Positions 24,109 through 32,726 of a stretch of DNA of 64,000 nt are shown here, one piece after another. Positions within the stretch are counted from its first letter, which is position 1; each line of letters starts with the position of its first letter. Below the pieces are notes generated by a model. The model was not told the origin of the DNA and made no database searches. It saw only the letters and a program-made list of their open reading frames with translations. The position numbers and the translations under genes were made by a program. The stretch comes from Xenorhabdus miraniensis (GTDB taxonomy: Bacteria; Pseudomonadota; Gammaproteobacteria; Enterobacterales; Enterobacteriaceae): assembly GCF_002632615.1 (NCBI RefSeq), contig NZ_NITZ01000005.1, positions 1 to 64,000 on the forward strand, read 5' to 3'.

Positions 24109-24727
24109 TATCTAATGCTATAGGCTGGTATTGATCGCTATCACCTATGCGCTCATAGACGCGCAGATAGGATTTACTGCCAACGATCTGTAGCGCTTCA
24201 CCTATCGCCATCATGGCGCTGTTCCAGCGCTCATCATCAATATTCAATCGGCGAAGTGCCAGAACACGCCCTGCATTGATTTCACCCTCTTTATCAGTAA
24301 TAAAAGCCTGGTTAATCAACGTCTGGATTTCAGGTCTGGCACCTTCCGTCCAGTCAGCGAGACATTCATCAATCAGCATCTTGGCCGCCTGTAAACGTTC
24401 ATCAAAGGCAATTCTGTCCTGCATGGCACGCTGAATCTTGTAGCGGCCGTCATAGGAATACAGGGTTACATTGCCTTTTTTGCCACCTTTTGTTGCACCG
24501 TACTTTTCGGCAGAGAGATCAACGAATGCCTGTATGTCAGCAAACGCCCGTGATTTCAGCTCCTCCAGTGCCTCGTTCACACTGACGGCCTGTTTCACGA
24601 TTTCCCCGACCAGACTATCCCGCTCCAGGTCGATTTCTTTGATGATCCTGACAGGGGTTAAAACACCTTTGGCATCAACCCAATAATCTTCAGGACACTG
24701 CTGTTGAGTAAATTGTTTAGTGGACAT
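24095..24727 (-). CDS. DUF3164 family protein
   Basis: A 210-residue protein of the DUF3164 family, regularly found in early operons of Mu-like phages and of unknown function. The N-terminus CPEDYWVDAKGVLTPVRIIKEIDLERD (partly quoted), the KYGATKGGKKGNVTLYSYDGRYKIQ stretch and the C-terminal WNSAMMAIGEALQIVGSKSYLRVYER stretch are family hallmarks. The large alpha-helical N-terminal half precedes a mixed C-terminal half. The start overlaps the upstream gene by 11 bases. It takes the place where Mu has gam, and no gam homologue is visible. Confidence 0.9.
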   Translation of the reverse strand: MSTKQFTQQQCPEDYWVDAKGVLTPVRIIKEIDLERDSLVGEIVKQAVSVNEALEELKSRAFADIQAFVDLSAEKYGATKGGKKGNVTLYSYDGRYKIQRAMQDRIAFDERLQAAKMLIDECLADWTEGARPEIQTLINQAFITDKEGEINAGRVLALRRLNIDDERWNSAMMAIGEALQIVGSKSYLRVYERIGDSDQYQPIALDIAGV

Positions 24728-24920
24728 GTTGACTGACCTCCTGCATATGAACCACTGTGTCGTGGGTCTCTTTTAATGAATGCTGAATAACCTTGATAAT
24801 GTCATACGCGGCCTGACGTTCTTGATGGGTATATGACCCGTTCTCTCCGCCCGCCAGATACTCGTAATTGAGTTTTCCGTTAACACTGCCGCTGATAATT
24901 ATTTGAACTTTGACTGCCAT
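24717..24920 (-). CDS. Small early phage protein
   Basis: A 67-residue protein beginning MAVKVQIIISGSVNGKLNYEY. No family is recognised. Predicted as a short beta-alpha fold, with a His-containing C-terminus. It is followed by DUF3164 with a small overlap. GGGGGA lies upstream of its ATG. Confidence 0.6.
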   Translation of the reverse strand: MAVKVQIIISGSVNGKLNYEYLAGGENGSYTHQERQAAYDIIKVIQHSLKETHDTVVHMQEVSQHVH

Positions 24921-24932
24921 AAATCCCCCTGA

Positions 24933-25187
24933 TTAATGTAATGATTCCGACCAATAAACCTGACAACCGTATTGCGTAAACCAGCCCTGCCGACCATAGC
25001 GGCCCAGATGCCGATAGCTCGCCTGGCCATTCTGAATTAAATGATCACATTGTGTATGACGGGCAATTTGAATGCGTGGGGCACTGCCGCGTATCATCAC
25101 ACTGATTACAGTAAATCCGCGTGCGGTAAGTGCAGAGGTAGCCCGCTCTGCATATGTGAAGGCTTGTGCCAGGCAATTGCTGTTCAT
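24933..25187 (-). CDS. Small early phage protein next to MuB
   Basis: An 84-residue protein (MNSNCLAQAFTYAERATSALTARG at its start). The ATG overlaps the MuB stop codon as ATGA, so it is translated with MuB. Similar short basic proteins occur at this place in other Mu-like prophages. Function unknown. Confidence 0.62.
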   Translation of the reverse strand: MNSNCLAQAFTYAERATSALTARGFTVISVMIRGSAPRIQIARHTQCDHLIQNGQASYRHLGRYGRQGWFTQYGCQVYWSESLH

Positions 25188-26137
25188 AATGCTGTTCCCT
25201 CCAGATCTTTAACTGCTGCCCGAATGTGTTTTTCATTCAGTGCCTCATTAGCCCCTGTCGCAAACATGGCTGCCAACCGCAATGTATGGGATACCGTGCG
25301 CAATGCCCCCGGCCGCTCTGCCAGCTGCTGAACCAGTGCGCGTTCTTGTTGCCCCAGTCCCCACGCGGCAGAAATAGCCTGAACATCCTCTTTCTTGGTT
25401 TTCAGGATGGCCACTTTTTTGGCGATGCGGCTAAACAGACGGGCAAAGTCCACATTGCGGGAGTTACCACCTGTCAGCTTGGAATACACCTGGTGATTGC
25501 CGACCAGTGCCAGTCCGATACCTGTGTCTTCCTGCAAAATCCGCAGCTCTTCCAGTACGGGGTAATCCAGATGATCGGCCTCATCAATAACCAGTAAACC
25601 CGATGTACCGCGTAATTTACGACGAACAGCACGCCCCAACTGACCCGCCCGGCGGGGTGCATCCCCGATGCCCAGTTCCAGCGCCAGTTCATACAGGCAT
25701 TCGCTCAGACTGGCACGGGAAGGCGAAACCGTTATCAGCCAGACATTAGGGCGTTCATTGGCAAACTGTTGCAGCGACTTGGTCTTACCCACGCCCGGAC
25801 TGCCATAAATCACACTGATACATTGCGCCAGTTGGGCATATTGCAGGGCACTCCAGATTTGCTTGACCGTTTTGGTTTGCACAAAGTCAGGCGCCTCGGG
25901 CATTTCATTGGCACGGCGGGCACGGTTTTCCAGCCAGAGCACCAGTTTGCTGGCAACACTTTCATTATCACCACGATAGCTTTCGTTCATAAACTGAGAC
26001 AGCGCCGTGCCGGAGAGGCCGCTTTCGCGGGCGATATTGCTGTACGTCATCCCGTCGTTATTGACCACATTTCGGATGGCTGCACGAATGTCAGCCTGTG
26101 CAGTCTGCGCCTGTGTTAATTCAATAATATTGCTCAT
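25184..26137 (-). CDS. MuB-like target-selection ATPase
   Basis: A 317-residue AAA+ ATPase, matching Mu B (312 residues). Residues about 30-75 form the helix-turn-helix N-domain (YSNIARESGLSGTALSQFM), Walker A is GSPGVGKTKS near residue 112, Walker B is LLVIDEADHL near residue 185. MuB binds DNA as filaments, directs MuA to target sites and gives target immunity. The gene directly follows the transposase gene with nine bases between. Confidence 0.94.
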   Translation of the reverse strand: MSNIIELTQAQTAQADIRAAIRNVVNNDGMTYSNIARESGLSGTALSQFMNESYRGDNESVASKLVLWLENRARRANEMPEAPDFVQTKTVKQIWSALQYAQLAQCISVIYGSPGVGKTKSLQQFANERPNVWLITVSPSRASLSECLYELALELGIGDAPRRAGQLGRAVRRKLRGTSGLLVIDEADHLDYPVLEELRILQEDTGIGLALVGNHQVYSKLTGGNSRNVDFARLFSRIAKKVAILKTKKEDVQAISAAWGLGQQERALVQQLAERPGALRTVSHTLRLAAMFATGANEALNEKHIRAAVKDLEGTAL

Positions 26138-26145
26138 AGTTCCCC

Positions 26146-28134
26146 CTAAATCGTATTTTTCTGTCGTTGTTCATGTAACTGGGCGACAGCATTTTCAAAG
26201 GCATAGTCGTAATCGTTGTCTGTCTCGGCGTGTATATCGATAATCTCACGGCGGACGGTATTACCTGTGGGCCTGTAAATCTCAACAACACGCGTTTCAG
26301 GCGGTTCAGGGGCAACGGTTTCTGGCATCAGTTCCGCGACTTCCAGTGCTGTCATGCGGCGCTGCGCTGTGGCAGCCTCTTTCGTCCGTTTGACAAAGCG
26401 TGTCCGGTTACGGATATGTTCACGGGCAGCCTGAGTATCACCGAAGCCCGATTTTTCAATACACTGGGCAGTACAAATAAAGCGGCCATCCAGCGTGTAA
26501 CACAGTACCGATTCATGCAGCGACCGCGGGTCAAACCGAATGACCACCTTATTGGGTTTAATGCCCAGCAATTGCTCGTGGTAGTAACGGTTCTTGCGTG
26601 CTGCAATCTTGCCACCTGCATTCAGGGTGAATGCACCATTATTGACCGTGACCGCCTCAGCAGGCAGCAACAATAAGTGACGCTGTTCAGCTGTTGCTTT
26701 GCGGATCGCACTCTCCTGATAGCTCTGTTCAAAAGCGGCATCAAAAGACAGCACCCCCCGGCACACTTCAGTATCCCGTTTCGGTTGTCGGTTCCAGAAC
26801 GCGATCCCCTCCGCCAGCACCTGTAAAAAGGTTTCGGCATCAATCACCCGGTCACCATAATTATCCGGTTTTGCCATGGGATTAGGACCTGTATACGCCC
26901 CCGATAACGCCGGATGACGGTCAACCACTTCCCCTAACCCACCGTGGGAAAAGGCCCGCTCAATCGGTTTGGCCTGACCATGACCGCGACCAAACAAAAC
27001 ACTGGTCCAATGCAACTGGATACCCAGCAGGGGAATAATCCCTTTTGGATCATCTTCTTTCACCTTGAAGCGGTAACGGTTTGGTACACCGCCTGTCATC
27101 CACTTGTTTGCAGCGGCTCGCGTGTTATCAATCGTGACATGTTTGGGGATGCCGTATTGTTCAACCACATCAGCCAGCGCCAGACGAATACTGTCACTGT
27201 TCTCGGAAACATCAGTACGCCAGGCCAGAATTTTGCGCGTGCGGATGTCCTGCCAGACCCATGTTTTTGGGCGGAGGATTTCACCATTAAACCAGCGTAC
27301 AAAGACGTTATGCTGATAGCCGTCACCGTTGATCCACTCCATTGCATCCAGGTCCAGCACGGTACGCTCCTGGGCGGGGTACAACCGCATCAGGGCATGT
27401 TCCCCCTCGCGCAGCAATACCACTTGCTCGGCGGGCACGTCACGTTCCAGCTTCCGGCGCAGGGAGGACAGGCTGGGTATCGCCCAATCATGTTCTGCCG
27501 CCGCTTCTGCCAAACGGGCATAGCATGTACGCAATGCAGGCTGTTCAGGGCGCAGATAGTCCGCCAGAAAGAAATCCCAGGCGGCTGTGCTGCACTCTGC
27601 CTCTTTCTTCCTGCGGGCTGATAAATTATGGCCATGTTGGCTGACCAGTGCAGCCAGCCAGTCCGAACGGTCAAACGGCTTCGCCTGATAGTACCAACGG
27701 CGGATAGAGGCAGGGGCAATGGTCAATGCTTCCCCCACCGAATCAAACGCGGTCAACGTATCTATGCCACTGTCCAGCAGTTCCGCCACGGCGATGATCG
27801 CCTCACAGCGTTCGCGTGCTTTTCCACGCTGCTTGTCATTAGCGTTGTTCCACCCCTGCCACAGCAGTTCGCGGGAATAGCTGTCGGTCTGACGTTTTTT
27901 AATTTCAATGGGATTGCCTGAAACTTCGATAACGCCTTGCTTTTTCAATACCGCAGCGCGGGCAACAGGAGGCAGACAGTTAATAGGGTATTCAAAAGAC
28001 TTTGAACCTGAGCGCTTGCGGCGATGCTCTCCAGCGAGCTTATCCAGATTCGCACGAATGTTGTGCTGCATTGTTGGTAAGCCTGGCAGACCAATACATT
28101 CTTTAGCAGTAATCCAAATATCCATCAGTTTCAT
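26146..28134 (-). CDS. MuA-like DDE transposase
   Basis: A 662-residue transposase, the same size as MuA (663). The N-terminal MuA end/enhancer-binding part begins WITAKECIGLPGLP. The catalytic core has the DDE triad: D271 in INGDGYQHNVF, D336 in VTIDNTRAA, and E392 in KPIERAFSHGG, with spacing as in MuA. The C-terminal part binds MuB and ClpX. Domain order and the catalytic residues are complete, so transposition should be possible. MuA drives both integration and replicative transposition. Confidence 0.96.
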   Translation of the reverse strand: MKLMDIWITAKECIGLPGLPTMQHNIRANLDKLAGEHRRKRSGSKSFEYPINCLPPVARAAVLKKQGVIEVSGNPIEIKKRQTDSYSRELLWQGWNNANDKQRGKARERCEAIIAVAELLDSGIDTLTAFDSVGEALTIAPASIRRWYYQAKPFDRSDWLAALVSQHGHNLSARRKKEAECSTAAWDFFLADYLRPEQPALRTCYARLAEAAAEHDWAIPSLSSLRRKLERDVPAEQVVLLREGEHALMRLYPAQERTVLDLDAMEWINGDGYQHNVFVRWFNGEILRPKTWVWQDIRTRKILAWRTDVSENSDSIRLALADVVEQYGIPKHVTIDNTRAAANKWMTGGVPNRYRFKVKEDDPKGIIPLLGIQLHWTSVLFGRGHGQAKPIERAFSHGGLGEVVDRHPALSGAYTGPNPMAKPDNYGDRVIDAETFLQVLAEGIAFWNRQPKRDTEVCRGVLSFDAAFEQSYQESAIRKATAEQRHLLLLPAEAVTVNNGAFTLNAGGKIAARKNRYYHEQLLGIKPNKVVIRFDPRSLHESVLCYTLDGRFICTAQCIEKSGFGDTQAAREHIRNRTRFVKRTKEAATAQRRMTALEVAELMPETVAPEPPETRVVEIYRPTGNTVRREIIDIHAETDNDYDYAFENAVAQLHEQRQKNTI

Positions 28135-28164
28135 ACCTTTAAATAGGCGGGATTACCCCGCAAC

Positions 28165-28389
28165 CTAGTTATGTTTTGAGTAACGGCTCGGCCAAATAAT
28201 TGCTGGTTCAACCCCAATAGCCTGAGCGATGATCTTTTCTCCTTTGGGCCACGGTCTGACTAACGCATTACGTAATGTATCTGCCGCCAACCCAGCCTTT
28301 ACTGATAGTGTGCGTAGATTTGTGCCACGTTTTTCTAATGCCGCGCGGATATCTGCGCGGTGCCAATCTTGCGAGTTTACTGACATCAT
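28165..28389 (-). CDS. Ner/Nlp-type DNA-binding regulator
   Basis: A 74-residue helix-turn-helix protein of the Ner/Nlp (SfsB) family. QDWHRADIRAALEKRGTNLRTLSVKAGL and ALVRPWPKGEKIIAQAIG (shown in part) are the family hallmarks. In Mu, Ner is the first early gene and turns down early and repressor transcription. A second ATG at 28386 is better spaced from AAGGA than the first. It faces the repressor gene across the operator region. Confidence 0.92.
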   Translation of the reverse strand: MMSVNSQDWHRADIRAALEKRGTNLRTLSVKAGLAADTLRNALVRPWPKGEKIIAQAIGVEPAIIWPSRYSKHN

Positions 28390-28411
28390 GCGATCCTTAT
28401 AATTATCTGCC

Positions 28412-28435
28412 CCGATAATCTATAATGATTATCGG
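28412..28435. promoter_or_regulatory. Operator palindrome 1 (early control region)
   Basis: CCGATAATC-TATAAT-GATTATCGG is a perfect 9-bp inverted repeat with a six-base centre, just upstream of the Ner-like gene. It is a strong candidate binding site for the repressor or Ner. The TATAAT at its centre could be a -10 box for rightward (repressor) transcription. Confidence 0.7.
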
Positions 28436-28460
28436 CGTTGATATAAATATATCGTCAAAT

Positions 28461-28489
28461 AATCCGAATGTAAAGCGAATGATCGGATT
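28461..28489. promoter_or_regulatory. Operator palindrome 2
   Basis: AATCCGA (28461-28467) and TCGGATT (28483-28489) form a perfect 7-bp inverted repeat with a 15-base spacer. It shares an AATC core with palindrome 1. Probably another repressor or Ner site. Confidence 0.5.
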
Positions 28490-28491
28490 TT

Positions 28492-28503
28492 TTGACTAGT
28501 CAA
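28492..28503. promoter_or_regulatory. Palindrome TTGACTAGTCAA upstream of the repressor gene
   Basis: A perfect 12-bp palindrome containing TTGACT in both directions, so it could overlap -35 boxes. It lies 41 bases before the repressor start. No clear -10 at 17 bases is visible in the repressor direction. Confidence 0.45.
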
Positions 28504-28543
28504 TTTGTATAAGTTTTGACTTTAATTTTTTCGGTAAAAAACA

Positions 28544-29188
28544 ATGAGTTATAACAAAAGTGAATCTGTAGCAAGGAAAAAACCGACTCGGATTATTAGT
28601 GAGGAACAAATAAACCGATTTGGCGAACGTCTAAGAATGGCAATGAATGGTATGTCCAATAACGCATTTGCAAAGCAATGCGGCTGGTCAGAGAAGGTCA
28701 TACGTAACTATTTAAACGGGGATACCTATCCGTCTCTTGATAGATTGGCTGTTATAGCCAATGTAAGCGGCTGCTCTATTGGCTGGCTAGCGTCTGGAGA
28801 AAATGACGAGACTTCGGATTTTATGACTAACGAAGAGCCGGAAGTTACAAAGTCATCTCATGCTACTCCTGAGCAACAACAGTTATGGAAAGAGATACTA
28901 GATAGAATGACGCCAACAGAAAGAGAGGCTGTTCTTGATAAGGTTTTTAGACAAGGTATTAACACATTGTTAAGTACAACCCAAACAGGCAAACCAACAT
29001 CAGGCGGGCAATTCCCGTGGTCAGAAGACGCACCTGAAAAACTGGGGGTATCCAATCATGCCCTGGTAGTAGCCCATATGTATGAATCGCTATCCATTGA
29101 AGAACGGAAGAGTTTTTTGGAGTCTCTCGAAGAAGAAGCGCAAGAGCCAGCAAGCCACCATGTAAGCAGCAAAAACAAAGCTAGCTAA
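28544..29188 (+). CDS. Prophage repressor (CI-like, helix-turn-helix)
   Basis: A 214-residue protein with an N-terminal Cro/C1-type helix-turn-helix (residues about 26-85: FGERLRMAMNGMSNNAFAKQCG, SEKVIRNYLNGDTYPSLDRLAVIA in part, ending IGWLASGE). The C-terminal part is acidic and helical and has no LexA/S24 peptidase motif, so RecA-dependent self-cleavage is not expected; control by ClpX or by temperature as in Mu is possible. It is the only phage gene on the plus strand and stands at the left end, as in Mu. Confidence 0.88.
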   Translation: MSYNKSESVARKKPTRIISEEQINRFGERLRMAMNGMSNNAFAKQCGWSEKVIRNYLNGDTYPSLDRLAVIANVSGCSIGWLASGENDETSDFMTNEEPEVTKSSHATPEQQQLWKEILDRMTPTEREAVLDKVFRQGINTLLSTTQTGKPTSGGQFPWSEDAPEKLGVSNHALVVAHMYESLSIEERKSFLESLEEEAQEPASHHVSSKNKAS

Positions 29189-29207
29189 TGGGCTGCTTAG
29201 CCCATTA
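29186..29207 (+). terminator. Hairpin at the repressor stop codon
   Basis: TAATGGGCT and AGCCCATTA form a perfect 9-bp stem with a GCTT loop; the stop codon lies in the stem. Only a weak T/A tract follows (GTTAAAAAG), so termination may be incomplete. Confidence 0.5.
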
Positions 29208-29258
29208 GTTAAAAAGTATTTAAAGATGGTTTAAACAGAAGATTGTGCACACCCTACA

Positions 29259-29316
29259 TTTACCAAAATAAGTGAATCAAAAATGTCTAACAAAAATTTT
29301 TTCTCATTTTGGTAAG
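29259..29316. other. Probable prophage left-end region with inverted repeat
   Basis: On the minus strand, TGTTAGACATTTTTGATTCACTT begins at 29292 and contains the TGATTCACTT that I recall from the Mu left terminus; TG is the required terminal dinucleotide. An inverted repeat of CTYATTTTGGTAAR (29259-29272 and 29303-29316) flanks it. The end could also lie a few bases either way. Between 29317 and 29495 I see no gene; this is probably host DNA upstream of the sigma-54 regulator. Confidence 0.38.
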
Positions 29317-29495
29317 TTTGCACGAGAAGCTGGAATCGTTCTATAAGACATATCCCAACTCTGTGAATTTCTTGAAATTATTCCAACTAAATCCCGTTTA
29401 TTTTCGCCAATTCCCTATATCTTTTTATTTCTCATTCTTTGTGGTTCATAACATGAAGTTAAATTGAACAGCTAGAAGGGTATGATTTTTCGTAG

Positions 29496-29537
29496 TATTA
29501 TGAAATTTAATAACTTAAATTACGAAATTTCATAATA
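29496..29537. promoter_or_regulatory. 13-bp palindrome overlapping the start of the sigma-54 activator gene
   Basis: TATTATGAAATTT (29496-29508) and AAATTTCATAATA (29525-29537) form a perfect 13-bp inverted repeat whose right arm ends on the first base of the start codon. TTTCGTA (29488-29494) and TACGAAA (29521-29527) offer a competing pairing. It may be an autoregulatory operator or an mRNA switch. Confidence 0.6.
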
Positions 29538-31477
29538 TGAATAATATAAATCGCATGAACACGGCGGACTTTATCTCGGACTGGGTAACAACTGAGGACT
29601 CTATTCGTCCATTGGTGTTTGAACACACATCACAGGCATTAATTGTATTAGATCCACACCAAAACCAATTTATTGATGTGAATATCAGAGCTACTCAACT
29701 ATTACGATATGAACGTCATGAAATTATTCAAAAAACGGTGACTTCTGTTTTCGGTCATTTCAGTCAACTGCCACACCTTTTGGCATTTACCGAAGAAGCG
29801 TTGGAAAAAGGTTGGGCCTGGAGTAATGAACTGTATGCCTTTGATAAAAACGGCGGAAAAACTCAGTTGGATATTAATTCCATTTCATTACCTTATAAAA
29901 ATAAAACATTGCTGATATGGTCGCTGGCGGATATCAAAGAATTAGAATTGCACCAATACAATAAAAATGACGATAAAGCCATCCAGACAGATTTAAAAGA
30001 ATGGCAAGCCTTACAAGAATTGTTTATAGACTCCGACACAGGCAAGCATTTATTGCTGAGCTCAGTGGGTGACGGTATTTACAGTATTAACAAACAAGGT
30101 TTGTGCACCTTTATTAACCCCGCCGGGGCTAAAATGTTGGGGCTGCAAGCTGAAGATGTGCTGAGTAACAATATCCATGAGATTCATCATCATACTCATG
30201 AAAATGGCGAGCCTTATCCTGTAGAAGAGTGCCCGATTTACGCGGCGGTACATGATGGTATTGTGTATGAAGGTATTCAGGAAATTTTCTGGCGCCGTGA
30301 TGGCAGTTGCTTTCCCGTGGAATTTACCAGTACACCTGTGATTCGTGATGGTGAAATTATTGGCGCAGTAGTCGTATTCCGTGATATTACCGATAGGTTG
30401 AATACTGAGAAACAACTGACCCACGCCCTTGAAGAGTTGCGAGATTTAAAAAGCCGGCTGGAACAGCAAAACGAATATCTGCAAGAAGAAATTTTACAGG
30501 AAAATAAATACCATGAAATTATCGGCAATAGTGCATCCATTTTACAGATTATTGAAAAAATCAAGGTCGTTGCCTCAACTGATGCCAATGTGATGATTTA
30601 TGGTGATTCAGGCACTGGCAAGGAACTGATCGCCCGCGCGATTCACCAATCCAGTCACCGTAAACAGCAACCACTAATTCGGGTCAATTGTGCTGCCATT
30701 CCTTCGGAACTCTTTGAAAGTGAATTTTTTGGGCATATTAAAGGGGCATTTACCGGGGCTGTGCGTGATCGTGTCGGACGTTTTGAACTGGCTGATCAAG
30801 GCACTCTGTTTTTAGATGAAATTGGCGAAATTCCGCTGGAGCAACAAAGTAAACTGCTGCGTGTGTTACAAGAAGGAACCTTTGAGCGGGTAGGAGAAGA
30901 AAAAACACGGCAAGTGAATGTGCGGATTATCGCTGCCACCAACCGTAATTTAAAAGAAGAAGTGAAACAGAAACGATTTCGCGAAGATTTGTATTTTCGT
31001 TTAAATGTTTTCCCGATTCATTCACCAGCCTTACGTGAGCGTAAAGAAGATATTCCGCTTTTGGTAACACACTTTACCAAGTTAATTTGTGACAATCGTA
31101 AAATTAATTATCTGCCATTTTCACAAAAACTTATTTTAGAACTACAGCAATATGACTGGCCCGGCAATATCCGTGAACTGCAAAATGTTATTGAACGTGC
31201 ACTTATTACAGCAAAACAGGGTGCTGTTTCCTTTAAGTATTTATTGGAACAAGATCAACAGACTAAAACGCTACATCAGAATATTCATAATGAATTTCAA
31301 AAAACAGAAGAGATATTGACAATAAAACAACTCAAAGCGTTAGAAATTAACAGTCTCTCTCTTGCCGTTAAACAATGTAAAGGAAAAATTTTTGGTGATG
31401 ACGGGGCAGCAAAATTGTTGGGAATAAACCCAACAACATTGATCTCACGCTTAAAGAAATTGGGGATTGATTATTAA
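29537..31477 (+). CDS. Sigma-54-dependent activator with two PAS domains
   Basis: A 646-residue enhancer-binding protein. Residues about 25-135 and 170-290 look like PAS sensor domains, joined by a coiled coil (290-325) to an AAA+ domain: Walker A GDSGTGKE at 356-363, the sigma-54 contact GAFTGA at 403-408, Walker B TLFLDEIGE at 423-431. The C-terminus is a Fis-type helix-turn-helix (AAKLLGINPTTLISRLKKLG). It should open promoters with sigma-54 polymerase in response to a small molecule or redox signal. No receiver domain or histidine kinase is present. The target genes are unknown. Confidence 0.93.
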   Translation: MNNINRMNTADFISDWVTTEDSIRPLVFEHTSQALIVLDPHQNQFIDVNIRATQLLRYERHEIIQKTVTSVFGHFSQLPHLLAFTEEALEKGWAWSNELYAFDKNGGKTQLDINSISLPYKNKTLLIWSLADIKELELHQYNKNDDKAIQTDLKEWQALQELFIDSDTGKHLLLSSVGDGIYSINKQGLCTFINPAGAKMLGLQAEDVLSNNIHEIHHHTHENGEPYPVEECPIYAAVHDGIVYEGIQEIFWRRDGSCFPVEFTSTPVIRDGEIIGAVVVFRDITDRLNTEKQLTHALEELRDLKSRLEQQNEYLQEEILQENKYHEIIGNSASILQIIEKIKVVASTDANVMIYGDSGTGKELIARAIHQSSHRKQQPLIRVNCAAIPSELFESEFFGHIKGAFTGAVRDRVGRFELADQGTLFLDEIGEIPLEQQSKLLRVLQEGTFERVGEEKTRQVNVRIIAATNRNLKEEVKQKRFREDLYFRLNVFPIHSPALRERKEDIPLLVTHFTKLICDNRKINYLPFSQKLILELQQYDWPGNIRELQNVIERALITAKQGAVSFKYLLEQDQQTKTLHQNIHNEFQKTEEILTIKQLKALEINSLSLAVKQCKGKIFGDDGAAKLLGINPTTLISRLKKLGIDY

Positions 31478-31614
31478 CATAGCTTTGTAACTCACTTCCA
31501 TCTGAGTTAAGTTATCAGAATTATCCTTATTTTAATATGGAATATTTATATATTACTCGGTTAATATCCAAGTGATGTCTGACAAAGCTAATCCATAGAA
31601 ATAAGGTGAATACT

Positions 31615-31974
31615 ATGATAAACAAAAAAATAAGTGTTTTTGCTGGGTTATTTTTATTTTTGAATGCCGGAATAGGACTGGCTTCGGAGAAAGCAGTAAT
31701 TAAAAATTTAGGCGTTGTTTCACCTGATAATTTTCATTGTACAAAAACAATGACATCAGGTAATTATATAGGGAAATTAGATTATGCAATTTCTTTAGAA
31801 GATTTGAGTACAACTGTTTATTGGTTTGTAGGATTAGAATCAAATGATATAGGATGTGTTAGTGTTGATGGATCTAAAGTAAGGCATGCTGGCGTTGTCC
31901 ATGATGCTTTTATCCAAGGGAAAACCGTAAAAATAAAACTCGAAGGGCATTTTATAAAGGCAATCGTATATTAA
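31615..31974 (+). CDS. Small secreted protein of unknown function
   Basis: A 119-residue protein with an N-terminal signal peptide (IKKISVFAGLFLFLNAGIGLAS-type; cleavage likely near residue 24). The mature part is about 95 residues, beta-rich, with two cysteines (SPDNFHCTKT and NDIGCVSV) that may form a disulfide. The ATG at 31615 is preferred over GTG at 31606 because AAGGTG then serves as the ribosome binding site. No family recognised. DNA is AT-rich, like its neighbours. Confidence 0.7.
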   Translation: MINKKISVFAGLFLFLNAGIGLASEKAVIKNLGVVSPDNFHCTKTMTSGNYIGKLDYAISLEDLSTTVYWFVGLESNDIGCVSVDGSKVRHAGVVHDAFIQGKTVKIKLEGHFIKAIVY

Positions 31975-32081
31975 TCTGTCTTTCATAAACGTGTATGAAA
32001 TGTTATTTCGTTAAACCAGTGCGTTAATGTCGCTGGTTTTTAAATGATCTTGAACTTTAACGAATAAAAAGTGAGAGGATT

Positions 32082-32633
32082 ATGTCTGAATTTAATAAGG
32101 CAGAGATTGTTGCAGCAGATACAGAAAATATGTTGGTTGTTGATATTATTTTAGGAATGAGCCGGGTTGGTTTACCCGATTCAGATATGCCGCCAGTGAT
32201 CAGGTGGGGATACCAGAGCGAAGCAGGAGCAAGTGAAAACTGGCCCTCTTATGGTTCTTTAATTGTAATCGAAAACAGCACACCTATTGATATTGGTAAA
32301 ACAGAAGCATTTTTTTGGACAGAGATACCAAAATTAAATGGTGTTGATTGTTTTATTCAATGGAATGTGTCTTCTTATGCAAATAAAGAAAGTTATCAGA
32401 GAATGCAAGATCTATTTAAAAATAAAGTTCTTTATATAAAAGTTGATGATGTGACCTATAATTTTGGTAAATATTCAAACATTATAGTCGGTGGTAATAT
32501 CCCTCCCAGTTATACAATTGGCTATAATTATTTTAGCCAGACCACGCCTGATGCAGAAAAATTAGGTGCTATATTAAAGCAGAAGGGGGTAACTAAACGC
32601 TTTTATATTAACTGGCATGATAGCTCTAAATGA
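32082..32633 (+). CDS. Hypothetical protein
   Basis: A 183-residue cytoplasmic-type protein (no signal peptide or membrane helix). It is rich in aromatic residues and predicted beta strands (IRWGYQSEAGASENWPSYGS, IGKTEAFFWTEIP). A typical AAGTGAGAGGA ribosome binding site precedes the ATG. No family is recognised. It lies alone between the secreted protein gene and a transposase relic, so it may be accessory DNA. A structural comparison with actinoporin- or aegerolysin-like folds might help, but that is only a guess. Confidence 0.65.
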   Translation: MSEFNKAEIVAADTENMLVVDIILGMSRVGLPDSDMPPVIRWGYQSEAGASENWPSYGSLIVIENSTPIDIGKTEAFFWTEIPKLNGVDCFIQWNVSSYANKESYQRMQDLFKNKVLYIKVDDVTYNFGKYSNIIVGGNIPPSYTIGYNYFSQTTPDAEKLGAILKQKGVTKRFYINWHDSSK

Positions 32634-32726
32634 CTAAAATTTATGTTCTGAATTTAAGGTTGCGTTCCGGCGTAGCTTTTTTGTTGCGGTTATAAAGTTG
32701 AAGAAATGCCTTTATCTATCCGTTAA

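Larger units (their letters stand above)
1..29292 (-). mobile_element. Mu-like transposable prophage, left-end side complete, right end outside the window
   Basis: The gene order is that of phage Mu read in reverse: repressor, Ner, transposase A, ATPase B, early genes, GemA, Mor, lysis, packaging, head, contractile tail, baseplate, tail fibre. Neighbouring genes mostly overlap by ATGA or TAATG, as in phage operons. All recognised genes are open, including the DDE transposase, so the element may be active; this is inferred. The phage left end should lie just right of the repressor gene, and 29292 is my best guess for it. The right end, later tail-fibre genes and the 5-bp target duplication lie beyond position 1 and cannot be seen. 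The prophage is clearly more GC-rich than the DNA to its right. Confidence 0.93.
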
